DNA of 64,000 nt, from assembly GCF_016786255.1 (NCBI RefSeq), contig NZ_JADMKT010000080.1, positions 255,311 through 319,310 on the forward strand, read 5' to 3'. The notes beneath the pieces are model-generated. The model saw nothing but the letters and a program-made list of their open reading frames with translations, ran no database searches and was not told the origin of the DNA. Origin of the DNA: Robertkochia sediminum. GTDB lineage: Bacteria; Bacteroidota; Bacteroidia; Flavobacteriales; Flavobacteriaceae. The position numbers were made by a program, and so were the translations under genes. Below are positions 34,174 to 43,067 of this stretch, piece after piece. Numbering within the stretch: the stretch's first letter is position 1; each line of letters begins with the position of its first letter.

Positions 34174-37100
34174 TTAAAATGTTGCACTTAAACCAACAGT
34201 AATGGTTCTTGGTCTAGGGAAACTTGAATAGTCGATCCCAAGAGAAGGAACGTTGTTCAAGCTTTTGTCTACGTTAACCTCCGGATCGAGACCACTGTAA
34301 GGAGTGATCACAAAGAGGTTCTGTCCGGTCACTGAGAGTCTCATGCTGTCAAAAGACCCTTCTCCGCTAAGCGGTACATCGTAGGCCAGACTAAGGGTCT
34401 GCAACCTGGTGAAATCACCGCTCTCCAGGAATCTTGTAGATACGTCAGGAGCATTCGCTGGCGATTCTCCGTTGGTTAACACGTCTGAAGTTACGTTTTT
34501 TCCTCCATTTATAATACCAGCGGTGAAGAAAGCGTTGGCGGTGTTGTTGTAAATATACTGTCCGTACTGTCCGGTAATGAAGGCGTCAAGACTCCATCTC
34601 TTGTATGAGAAAGAGGTATTGAATCCCATGGTGATATCCGGCAGCGCTGACTTACCTACCAACTGCTGTACATCACCATCAGGATAGATCGAGATACCAT
34701 TCTCGTCAAATCCTCCGAATTCTCTCAGGTAGTAAGAGAAAAGCGGTGCATTGTTTGTAAGGATCTGAGCAAAAGCACCTGTGAGTCCGTTACCGTTAAC
34801 CTCACCGGTGTTGATCGCTATTCCTCCAAGGTCTTCAACCATGTTCTCGTTATATGCGATGTTGAATCCGGCAGTCCAGAAGGTGTTTTCTGTAGAGATC
34901 ACATCGTAGTTGATGGCAAATTCGATACCCTTATTGATCACGTTAGCGTCCAGGTTGCTAAAGTTAAAGTCCTGTGGCGATGGAGCCGCAGTCTCTGTTC
35001 TCAGCAGGAGGTCGGTCGTATTCTTGTAGTACAGGTCAACAGAACCGTTAAGTCTGTTTAGTCCAAGACCAAAGTCAAGACCGATGTTGTACTGTGTAGT
35101 GGTTTCCCACTTCAGGTCGTCTTCAGGAAGTGATTGTAGTGCAAGACCGGGAACTACGATGTTTCCGTTGTTCTGGATCCCAACACCTCCAAAGCGCTCA
35201 CGGAACAGGTAGTTACCATACCCCAGTCCGTCCTGGTTACCGGTTCTACCCCAACCAAGTCTTAACTTCAGGTTAGAGAAGGCATCGCCCATAAAATCTT
35301 CTTCGTGGATCTTCCATGCTACCGCAGCAGATGGGAAGTAACCGTATTTGTTGTTTGGTCCGAAACGGGTAGATCCGTCCGCACGAAGGGTAGCAGTAAC
35401 AATGTATTTGTCTGCAATGGTATAATTCACCCTTCCGAAGAACGACTGGAGCTCATCGGTGAAATCAAAGCGATCGTATGCAGAAGAAACGATCGGAATG
35501 CCTCCAGGTCTTGATACCGTAGGGTCTGTGTCTGAGAATAGTCTGTTCACCGCGAGCTGATCCAGGTCCGGAGAATTGATGATCTGTTGGAAGTCACCAT
35601 CAACTGCACCCAGCATAAGGTCTCTGGTTTCGTAAAGGGCATCTCTCATGTCTCCGTGGTCTGCAGAACCATATCCAAACCCAAGAGTGGTGGCTCCGTA
35701 ACGCTGGAAGCTCTGGTAAGAATAACCTACTAAGGCTTCGAGGGCAGAATTATCGAATTCCTTGTTATAAGAAAGGGTAGCGTCAAGAAGGTTGTTCTTC
35801 TGGTTCACCTCGTTAAGTGCACCTCTACCATTTCCGATCGTACCGTTGTTAAACCCTACAACGTCTTTGGTCAGGGTTTGGTTACGATCAGACTTAGAGA
35901 AGTCGTATCCAAAGATCACTTTGGCTTTAAGGTTTTCTACGATCTCGTACTCAGCAGAAGCATTTAAAAGTACTCTGTTGGTATTGGCTAGATCCTGGTA
36001 TTCTGTAAGCAGGTTTGCAGGGTTAAGCTCGGCACCACCCGGATCGAAGGTAGGATCGTTAGGGTAAGTCGGGTTCGCAAAATATGCGGCACCAAGAATA
36101 TCACCCTGAGAACCGGCATTTCTGGTTACCAGTGGAGACTCGTCGTTCACTCTTGAAAGTGTTCCGTTGAAGTCGATCTTTAATTTATCGTCCATAAAGC
36201 GCTGAGAAAGGTTTAATCTTCCTGTGATACGCTCCTGAGATGAGTTTTCAATAACTCCGAATTGCTTTTGATATCCGAAAGACGTACGAACGTTACCGGA
36301 TCCCCAGTTGTTTGAATAAGCAATGTCGGCAATAGGAGACATGGCGTTACGGGTAACTACCTGCTGCCAGTCGGTGTTGCTCCCAAAATCAAGTCCGGAA
36401 GGATCGTTTCCGTACTGTGCGATCCCGGCCAGGTAACCATCGCGGTCCAGAAGGTCAAAATCGTTGGCCGGTGTGGCATGAGCAACGTTGGCATTCACTT
36501 CCCAACGTCCGCCTGCTCCGGCTTTACCGCCTTTAGTGGTAATAAGTACCACCCCGTTCGCCCCACGAGAACCGTAGATCGCTGTAGCCGATGCATCCTT
36601 AAGGATAGAGATGCTTTCGATATCATTAGGGTTAAGGAAGTTCAACGGGTTTCTTGCTGAAGTAGCTCCAACCCCTACATCGGTACCACCACTCTGGCTG
36701 TCGTCTGCTGCAAGTGGCACACCATCAACCACGAAAAGCGGGTTGTTGTTGGAACGTACAGAGGCCGTACCACGAATACGGATGTTTACTCCCGCTCCTG
36801 GCTCACCACTGGTTTGGGTGATCTGTACCCCGGCGGTCTTACCTTGTATTAATTGTTCAGGGGATGAGATAACCCCTTTTTGGAAGTCGTCTGAAGATAC
36901 TACATCTACAGCACCGGTCGCATCTTGTACGGCTTGCGTACCGTAACCGATAACAACCACCTCACCCAGTGCCTGGGCATTTTCTTCGAGGGTTACACTA
37001 ATGTTGGATCTTCCGTTAACCGGAACCTCCTGGGTAACAAATCCGACGTAACTAAACACCAGTACCCCGTCTGAAGGTACGTTCTCGAGGGTGTAGTTCC

Positions 37101-37269
37101 CGTCAAAATCGGTTTGTGTACCAATGGTAGTGCCTTTTACCAGGACATTAGCTCCCGGCAGCGGCCCGCTGGCATCTGAAACCGTACCACTTACAGTTTG
37201 AGCTTGGGTAAAGGCAAAACACATAAATGCCCCCAAAAGCATCAAGCTTTTAAGTAAATTACTTTTCAT
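34174..37269 (-). CDS. SusC/RagA-family TonB-dependent transporter (pair 2)
   Basis: The frame is open to 37365, but the signal peptide begins at ATG 37269 (MKSNLLKSLMLLGAFMCFAF), giving 1,031 residues. Domains: carboxypeptidase-like regulatory domain (about 25-110, VSGTVSDASGPLPGANVLVK), plug with the SusC signatures NIRIRGTASVRSNNNPLFVV and ILKDASATAIYGSRGANGV, and a long barrel. It imports a ligand delivered by the SusD-like partner. A strong terminator upstream (37420-37450) separates it from the glucan operon, so it has its own promoter; none of the CGAAAACG operators is seen before it. Confidence 0.92.
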   Translation of the reverse strand: MKSNLLKSLMLLGAFMCFAFTQAQTVSGTVSDASGPLPGANVLVKGTTIGTQTDFDGNYTLENVPSDGVLVFSYVGFVTQEVPVNGRSNISVTLEENAQALGEVVVIGYGTQAVQDATGAVDVVSSDDFQKGVISSPEQLIQGKTAGVQITQTSGEPGAGVNIRIRGTASVRSNNNPLFVVDGVPLAADDSQSGGTDVGVGATSARNPLNFLNPNDIESISILKDASATAIYGSRGANGVVLITTKGGKAGAGGRWEVNANVAHATPANDFDLLDRDGYLAGIAQYGNDPSGLDFGSNTDWQQVVTRNAMSPIADIAYSNNWGSGNVRTSFGYQKQFGVIENSSQERITGRLNLSQRFMDDKLKIDFNGTLSRVNDESPLVTRNAGSQGDILGAAYFANPTYPNDPTFDPGGAELNPANLLTEYQDLANTNRVLLNASAEYEIVENLKAKVIFGYDFSKSDRNQTLTKDVVGFNNGTIGNGRGALNEVNQKNNLLDATLSYNKEFDNSALEALVGYSYQSFQRYGATTLGFGYGSADHGDMRDALYETRDLMLGAVDGDFQQIINSPDLDQLAVNRLFSDTDPTVSRPGGIPIVSSAYDRFDFTDELQSFFGRVNYTIADKYIVTATLRADGSTRFGPNNKYGYFPSAAVAWKIHEEDFMGDAFSNLKLRLGWGRTGNQDGLGYGNYLFRERFGGVGIQNNGNIVVPGLALQSLPEDDLKWETTTQYNIGLDFGLGLNRLNGSVDLYYKNTTDLLLRTETAAPSPQDFNFSNLDANVINKGIEFAINYDVISTENTFWTAGFNIAYNENMVEDLGGIAINTGEVNGNGLTGAFAQILTNNAPLFSYYLREFGGFDENGISIYPDGDVQQLVGKSALPDITMGFNTSFSYKRWSLDAFITGQYGQYIYNNTANAFFTAGIINGGKNVTSDVLTNGESPANAPDVSTRFLESGDFTRLQTLSLAYDVPLSGEGSFDSMRLSVTGQNLFVITPYSGLDPEVNVDKSLNNVPSLGIDYSSFPRPRTITVGLSATF

Positions 37270-37413
37270 ACAGTTAAATTTAAAGTTCAAATAGTTAGTT
37301 GAAAATACGTAACGGCTTGTGCTACTGGTGTTTGTGGAACAAGCGTGAAACGCATTGCTTGCCAATATAGTAAAATTCTAACAGTATATTAAGAAAATTT
37401 AACGTTTGAGGTA

Positions 37414-37450
37414 GAAAAAAGAAGGGCTTTTCGTAATGAAAAGCCCTTCT
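37414..37450 (-). terminator. Strong terminator at the end of the susC-susD-susE-amylase operon
   Basis: A 13-bp perfect stem, AGAAGGGCTTTTC (37420-37432) with GAAAAGCCCTTCT (37438-37450), five-base loop, followed on the minus strand by a T run. Confidence 0.93.
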
Positions 37451-37506
37451 GTTTATGAATTTGTTAATAAGTCTTGCCTGTCAGGCAAATTATAGCCTAT
37501 GTCCCT

Positions 37507-38223
37507 CTAGTTGGTTTTAAAGGAATATACGGACGAACGCGAGGTGTTACCTTCCTGGTCGGTCGTTACCACACTCCAGTAATAGGTGGTGGCAGGTTGC
37601 AGGGAGGTTTCAAAACGAGTTTCGGACAGGTTAGCTGCAAGCGATTCGGTTTTCCCATCGGTGGTGTCTGCGAAAAGCTCGTAGGTAAGCACATTGCTGT
37701 CAGGGTCGTCCCCATTCCAGGTAAATATGATTCCCGATGCATTGGTTGTACTTCCTGAAGCAGGTTCCAGTAATTCGGCAGGGAAGGGGGCGTAATTGGT
37801 CACGCCTTCTCCTGCGAGATAGAACTTCCACGTCTCTGAAGTAGCCTCAGCGGTGGTGTTATTCCCCAGGGATTTTACATACCACGAATAGGGTGTTGCT
37901 CGTTCAAGGGAAACTGCAATGTCTACCGTAGGAGCGGGATACCTCTGGATCACATTTGTTTCGAGGTTGGTAACCACCAGTTCGTATTTGTCGGCATTTT
38001 CTGCCGGGTTCCATGAAAAGGGTACCTCACTCATGCTTGGTGAAATAACGGTGCCGTCAAAACACACCTCATTATTTACCGGAAAGGAGAGTTCAGCAGC
38101 TACGGGATCCGGTACCGGAGGAGGTGTGGTATCGTCAGACGAACTTCCTCCACAGGAAGCGATCAGCATGAATGCCGAGGCAAAGGTGATCCCGGCGAGG
38201 AACTTTATTATTGACTTTTTCAT
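37507..38223 (-). CDS. Lipoprotein with two fibronectin-III-like domains
   Basis: The 238-residue protein has a lipobox (LIASC, C24), a short acidic/proline linker (SSSDDTTPPPVPDPV), and two FnIII-like modules with the recurrent YELVVTNLE/TPYSWYVKSL and YELFADTTD/TTYYWSVVTTD patterns. It overlaps the T9SS amylase gene by four bases as the last gene of the glucan operon. It takes the place that SusF-like surface glycan-binding proteins hold in sus operons and may bind or position starch, but no carbohydrate-binding motif is identified. Confidence 0.75.
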   Translation of the reverse strand: MKKSIIKFLAGITFASAFMLIASCGGSSSDDTTPPPVPDPVAAELSFPVNNEVCFDGTVISPSMSEVPFSWNPAENADKYELVVTNLETNVIQRYPAPTVDIAVSLERATPYSWYVKSLGNNTTAEATSETWKFYLAGEGVTNYAPFPAELLEPASGSTTNASGIIFTWNGDDPDSNVLTYELFADTTDGKTESLAANLSETRFETSLQPATTYYWSVVTTDQEGNTSRSSVYSFKTN

Positions 38224-41200
38224 TTTTTCATGATTTTTAGCGTTTTACTCAGGCCTTCTCCTTTTAATTGCAGGAGATAGGTGCCGGGAACCAGTTGGGT
38301 AACATCGATCCTTGCGGTAGCACTAGTGTTGCCGTTCAGGGAGCCTTGAGTTACGAGGCGTCCTTGCAGGTCGTACAGGCTGTAATTGGCCTGTGTTCCC
38401 GAAGGGAGGGCTACTGAAACATGGTCGCGCGCAGGGTTCGGATAGGCCATGGCGGTCTCGCCAATAAAGATGCGTTCCTTGTATTCGCCCTGGCACGGTG
38501 TTGCGGTTTTAACGCTTACTTCATTCCATCCTTCCTTTAGCGGTAGTTTATACGTTGCTTCGCTGGTCTCATAGGTGAAGCCATTAAGGGTGATCAGGTA
38601 GCGATCACTTCCGCTGAGATCGAGGTTCATACTTCTTGCAGCCGTATTCACCTTACTGTAAACAGAAAGGGGTTCTGGTGCTCCCAGTTCTACTTCAAAA
38701 CACTGCTCAAAATCGTCTTCTCCTGCTACGGTAAAACACACTTGATAACGTCCTGCTTCGAGGTCTCCGACGTTCCAGGAAGTACCGTTGAAGGCGTCAC
38801 TGAAAGTATACGCTGTTCCGGTAACGGTCACTTCGTAATTATGGGTTTCAAGGGTAGTTACTGCGATGCTTCCGTCATTACTGTCCGGGCAACTTTCTCC
38901 TTTGGATGCAAGGCTGAAGTTGTCTGCCGGCAGGGTGAAGATCTCACAACCCGTAAGGTCAACTGTAGCGCCAAGAGGGGTGTCCGGACAAAGGTCTTCT
39001 GTATCGGCTACTCCATCGTGATCCTGGTCCGGGATGTTATTATCCGGGAATAAGGCAGACGGATTATTAGCGAAGAGTCTGAACTCGCCGGGAGCAAGTG
39101 TAATGGTCTGGTCTAAGCTGGCCACCACGTACTTCTTATTTTCTTTAAGCACTTCGTACCATGGTCCGATCGCTGAGAAATCCACAGTGGTGGTCACTTC
39201 AGATAAGGCGAAGTTTGCGATCACGGTGACATGCGAAATAGCTCCTTCTCCCGCATTGGGGTCGTAGAGATCGATCTTTTTAATGGCGCTTCCGTTACCA
39301 ACGTCCATGGTGAAGTCTGTCGTTTCAAAGATCGGCTCCCCGGTTCTGAGTTTGATCAGGTCGCTCCAGCTGTCGTAGATAGCCTTTCTTTCGGCTACAT
39401 CAAAATACTGCCAGAGAATGGGTTTGTTTCCTGTTCTTCCGTTCTCATCGATACTGATATCGTATCCCAGTTCTCCGAACTGCCAGATCATTTTAGGTCC
39501 GGGAACGGTAAAAAATACGGCTCCGGCAGCAGGCATCCTGCTTAATGCGGTGTTCAGGTCGGTGACATTGTACCCGCCTTCACCATTACCGAATTGGAGG
39601 TTTTTGAACATCAGGCGCTCTTCATCGTGACTTTCCATATACGAAACCGCCGAAGGTTGTTTAAAGCCTTTGGCCTTCCAGGAAACTCCTGAAAAGTCTG
39701 AGGTCGCATTATAACCCATGGTAGCCTCGTTGTAAGGTCCGGTCATCTTATTCCAAAGCATAATGCCTTTTCCCTCTTCAGCACGGTAATCGGCCCATTG
39801 CTCTTCTTCTTGCAAGCCTCCGAGGTGTTCGAAGATCACGTAGAAGTCGTCATCGACAGCCCATTGGGTATCGGCGTATTCCTTGAGATAGGCGATACGG
39901 TCGGCCTGGGTGCTGTTGGTACACCCCTGGTCGGCATCACTACAATTCTGGGTAAATCCTTTGGTAAGGTCCCAACGGAAACCGTCTACCTTATACTCTT
40001 CGATCCAGTATTCCAGGGTGCGGTTTACGTAGTCTCTGGTGAATTCTGAAGAGTGGTCAAAGTCGTTAAATACACTGTAGCTGTGGGTGGCCTGGGTATT
40101 AAAGAAAGGGTTTTCTTCTGAAGGCGCTCCACTTGGGGTGCCGTTGGTCTGGTTCCACAGTCGTACGTATGGATGTTGTCCCGTTGCGTGGTTGTACACC
40201 ACATCAATGATCACGGCCATACCTCTGGCGTGGCAGGCATCGATGAATTGTTTAAAAGCTTCCGGTGTTCCGTAGTATTTATCGAGCGCCATATGGAAAG
40301 CAGGGTTGTACCCCCAGCTTTCGTTACCGTCAAATTCATTTACGGGCATAAGCTCAATGGCATTGATCCCAAGCGTTTCCAGGTAGTCCAATCGCGCTTC
40401 TACTGCTGCAAAGCTGTGTAGCTCATCAAAATCCCTGATAAGCAATTCATAGATCACCAGGTCGGTCTTTGCCGGTGGGGTAAACCCGGTAGTGGCAGCA
40501 GACCAATTGTATGGTGCATCACCTGTGCGAAGCAGGGTTACCGCCTCGGTGGTGGCTTCAGGATAGGCCGGAAGTCCCGGATAGGTGGTCTCATCGATGA
40601 ACTGATCGTTAAAGGGATCCAGGATGGTGGTCGAGTAGGGGTCGGCCACATTGATGCTCAGGTCTACCAGGTACTGGAAACTGTAATTCTCACCGGGGGT
40701 GAGTCCTGTAAGTTCCAGCCAGAAGGTATCTTCACCTGGCACTTTTTTCATCAGGTAGTCGTCATTGATCTCCCAGTTGTTAAAGCTACCGATCACGTGT
40801 GCAAAGCTTTTTCCCGGGGCAAAGAGTACCAGGGTGGCCCTGGTGTTGTCTGCCGGATCGTAGTTGATACCATTCACCAGACCGGTGGGAAGGGCTTCCT
40901 CTACCACATTCGGCGGAATGATGTAGGTAAAGCTCTCACTCAGGGTTTCGGTGCCATTGGTGGCCTCCAGGGTGAAATTGGTCGTTTCGTTGATCGTTGT
41001 TATATACGTGTACGTATCGGTTCCACTTTGGGTGTCTACCTGGGTGCCGTTGGCGGTCAGGGTAAAGGTCGAATTTTCTGAAGTTACGGCTTCGATAGTT
41101 GCTGTTTCACCTGCAGTAACCTGTATGGTAGGACTGGTTGGATTGGTAAGTGTTAACTGGTAACCACCAACTTTGAACTCGAAATCCTGGGTCTTCTTGT

Positions 41201-41585
41201 CCCCGGTTCCGTCTTTAGCCTTGGCTAGAAAACCGATATTACCTATGCCTGTGGCGCCGTAAAAAGTAGCTGGTGTAAGGGTGTAGCTAAATGAACCGTC
41301 GCCGTTGTCGGTCATTTTATGAGATTCATCAGAGTTGGTCCAGGCACCATTGCTGTCTACACCAATATCATTGCTGTTATTCGTGTCGCTCTCCAGGTTG
41401 TACCAGGTCCAGAAATACACATCGGTAACACCCCATGCTGCGGGGTCGATCCCGGAGATGGTAATGGTGATCTCCGTGTTCTCATCAAAGGTCGGAGGGT
41501 CAATGCTTGCCGTAGCATTTTGCACCTGGGCAAAAAGCGTGGCGGGCATGACGCATAGTATTAATAATTGTAAAAATTTCTTCAT
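38220..41585 (-). CDS. Secreted multidomain GH13 alpha-amylase with T9SS sorting domain
   Basis: The start at ATG 41585 gives a clean signal peptide (MKKFLQLLILCVMPATLFAQ) and 1,121 residues. Order: Ig-like/starch-binding modules (about 25-225), a CBM48-like domain (about 250-320, VIGSFNNWEI), GH13 barrel with D539 (GFRWDLTKG), E586 (IFEHLGG) and D654 (ESHDEER), a thrombospondin-type calcium segment (DQDHDGVADTEDLCPDTP), and a C-terminal type IX secretion domain (AYPNPARDHVSVAL to the end). It should be exported to the cell surface or medium to start starch breakdown. A large hairpin separates it from the SusE gene. Confidence 0.92.
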   Translation of the reverse strand: MKKFLQLLILCVMPATLFAQVQNATASIDPPTFDENTEITITISGIDPAAWGVTDVYFWTWYNLESDTNNSNDIGVDSNGAWTNSDESHKMTDNGDGSFSYTLTPATFYGATGIGNIGFLAKAKDGTGDKKTQDFEFKVGGYQLTLTNPTSPTIQVTAGETATIEAVTSENSTFTLTANGTQVDTQSGTDTYTYITTINETTNFTLEATNGTETLSESFTYIIPPNVVEEALPTGLVNGINYDPADNTRATLVLFAPGKSFAHVIGSFNNWEINDDYLMKKVPGEDTFWLELTGLTPGENYSFQYLVDLSINVADPYSTTILDPFNDQFIDETTYPGLPAYPEATTEAVTLLRTGDAPYNWSAATTGFTPPAKTDLVIYELLIRDFDELHSFAAVEARLDYLETLGINAIELMPVNEFDGNESWGYNPAFHMALDKYYGTPEAFKQFIDACHARGMAVIIDVVYNHATGQHPYVRLWNQTNGTPSGAPSEENPFFNTQATHSYSVFNDFDHSSEFTRDYVNRTLEYWIEEYKVDGFRWDLTKGFTQNCSDADQGCTNSTQADRIAYLKEYADTQWAVDDDFYVIFEHLGGLQEEEQWADYRAEEGKGIMLWNKMTGPYNEATMGYNATSDFSGVSWKAKGFKQPSAVSYMESHDEERLMFKNLQFGNGEGGYNVTDLNTALSRMPAAGAVFFTVPGPKMIWQFGELGYDISIDENGRTGNKPILWQYFDVAERKAIYDSWSDLIKLRTGEPIFETTDFTMDVGNGSAIKKIDLYDPNAGEGAISHVTVIANFALSEVTTTVDFSAIGPWYEVLKENKKYVVASLDQTITLAPGEFRLFANNPSALFPDNNIPDQDHDGVADTEDLCPDTPLGATVDLTGCEIFTLPADNFSLASKGESCPDSNDGSIAVTTLETHNYEVTVTGTAYTFSDAFNGTSWNVGDLEAGRYQVCFTVAGEDDFEQCFEVELGAPEPLSVYSKVNTAARSMNLDLSGSDRYLITLNGFTYETSEATYKLPLKEGWNEVSVKTATPCQGEYKERIFIGETAMAYPNPARDHVSVALPSGTQANYSLYDLQGRLVTQGSLNGNTSATARIDVTQLVPGTYLLQLKGEGLSKTLKIMKK

Positions 41586-41602
41586 AAAACATTTAATATA
41601 AA

Positions 41603-41644
41603 ATAAGGGAGGGCTTTTGCCTTGCGGCAAAAACCCTCCCTTTG
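41603..41644 (-). terminator. Long hairpin between the SusE-like and amylase genes
   Basis: AAGGGAGGG (41605-41613) pairs with CCCTCCCTT (41634-41642) and TTTTGCC (41615-41621) with GGCAAAA (41626-41632), a stem of 16 pairs with a single mismatch pair. The tail on the minus strand is U-rich but broken (TTATTTTATATT), so it may only partly terminate and would lower expression of the downstream genes. Confidence 0.7.
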
Positions 41645-41672
41645 GTACTTATATGGATTTTGAATAGATCAT

Positions 41673-43055
41673 TTATTCGAAACCGTAAAGTGTGTAGGTA
41701 GGAGCACTGCTGTCTGTAAAGTCTACCATTACTCGGTATGTACCGGCAGTAGTAGCGATGTTGTCTCCATCAAGATCGAGGATTCCGTCAACTCCGGTAT
41801 CACCGTAGTTCACTCCCCAGTCGTTGTTCACACGGAACTTCATTTCTCCATCGAGAAGCATTACTCCGTCTGCGTAGAAGATACCAGGCTGGATCTCGGT
41901 AAGGGCAGCATCAGGACCAGCACCTCCCCAGTCGTTGAAGGCAGAACCAACAACACCGTAGGTCGTTGTCTCAGCAACAGCGATTGTGTTGTTATTAAGG
42001 TCAAGGGTGATCAGGTAGTGTCCTGCAGCAACCGGAATATTATCTTCAGTGATGTTTCCTTCAGCATCTGCACCGTAGTTTACAGCCCAGTCATTGTTTA
42101 CACGAAGCTTCATTTCACCTTCCATAAGCTGAACGCCTGCCTTGAAGGTATCTGTAGTATAGTCGTAGTAAAGTGGCGCATCAGGACCAGCACCTCCCCA
42201 GTCGTTGTAAGCAGAACCAACAACACCAATTGTAAATGGCTCGATGGTGTAAGCACCAGAGTTGGTGTCAAGGGTTACTTTGTAACGACCTGCTTCTGCG
42301 ATCGCGATATTGTCTCCGTCAGGATCAGTGATCCCGTCTGCTCCTGTATCTCCGAGGTTGTTACCCCAGTCGTTGTTCTCACGGAATTTCATTTCACCTG
42401 CATTCAGGTAAACATATCCGAAGAGCACTCCGCTACCGTCATCATACATCGGAAGGTCAGGATAAGCGCCCCAGTTGTTAGCCGCTGAACCTACAACACC
42501 CCATGAAGCGATAGAGATACCGCTTCCGGCACCTGTTTCTTCGATCATGGTAATGGTCATTGCAGCGATCTCAGAAATGGTGTTCACACCATTTACAGCA
42601 CCTTCATCACCAACAAAGGCTTTTACGCGGAAGTAAACTTCCCCGGTATTGTTAGGCTCTCCGTCAGGACCTGAGGTAGTCGGGTCTGAATCCAGTCCAA
42701 GCGCTTCTGCCATCGCCATCAGGTCTTTTACCTTAACAGCCTGGTTGTTCTCAGAAACAGCACCAGAATTGTAGTCTTCTGTCGAGAAGTCGGCATTTAC
42801 CGAACCTTCAAGGGCGTATTGCACAGGAGTTGGTGCTCCAAAGTCAGGAGTACTCCATACAAAGCGCTCTGCCACGTTGGCATTGGTTTGAGAAGAAATG
42901 AGGTATTCCGTCTCAAGGGTGTTGGTAAACACGAGGGTGTCTACAGGAGCCACCGCAGTGATCTCCAGGTAGTCTTCATTATCACAAGCAGTGAATCCTA
43001 ATCCCGCAGCAGCTGCCAGGGCGAATAACTTTATGTTTCTAACTATTTTTTTCAT
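41673..43055 (-). CDS. susE: SusE/SusF-like outer-membrane starch-binding lipoprotein
   Basis: The 460-residue lipoprotein (lipobox GFTAC, C24) has an N-terminal SusE-type domain (about 25-175) and three C-terminal modules, each opening with a near-identical line: WGVVGSAANNWGAYPDLPMY, IGVVGSAYNDWGGAGPDAPL, YGVVGSAFNDWGGAGPDAAL. Each also has a LxxGEMKxRxNNDW segment rich in aromatic residues, suited to glucan binding. The last two modules are nearly identical at the DNA level with a 270-bp period. It follows susD by 12 bases. Confidence 0.9.
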   Translation of the reverse strand: MKKIVRNIKLFALAAAAGLGFTACDNEDYLEITAVAPVDTLVFTNTLETEYLISSQTNANVAERFVWSTPDFGAPTPVQYALEGSVNADFSTEDYNSGAVSENNQAVKVKDLMAMAEALGLDSDPTTSGPDGEPNNTGEVYFRVKAFVGDEGAVNGVNTISEIAAMTITMIEETGAGSGISIASWGVVGSAANNWGAYPDLPMYDDGSGVLFGYVYLNAGEMKFRENNDWGNNLGDTGADGITDPDGDNIAIAEAGRYKVTLDTNSGAYTIEPFTIGVVGSAYNDWGGAGPDAPLYYDYTTDTFKAGVQLMEGEMKLRVNNDWAVNYGADAEGNITEDNIPVAAGHYLITLDLNNNTIAVAETTTYGVVGSAFNDWGGAGPDAALTEIQPGIFYADGVMLLDGEMKFRVNNDWGVNYGDTGVDGILDLDGDNIATTAGTYRVMVDFTDSSAPTYTLYGFE

Positions 43056-43067
43056 TGTTAATAGATT

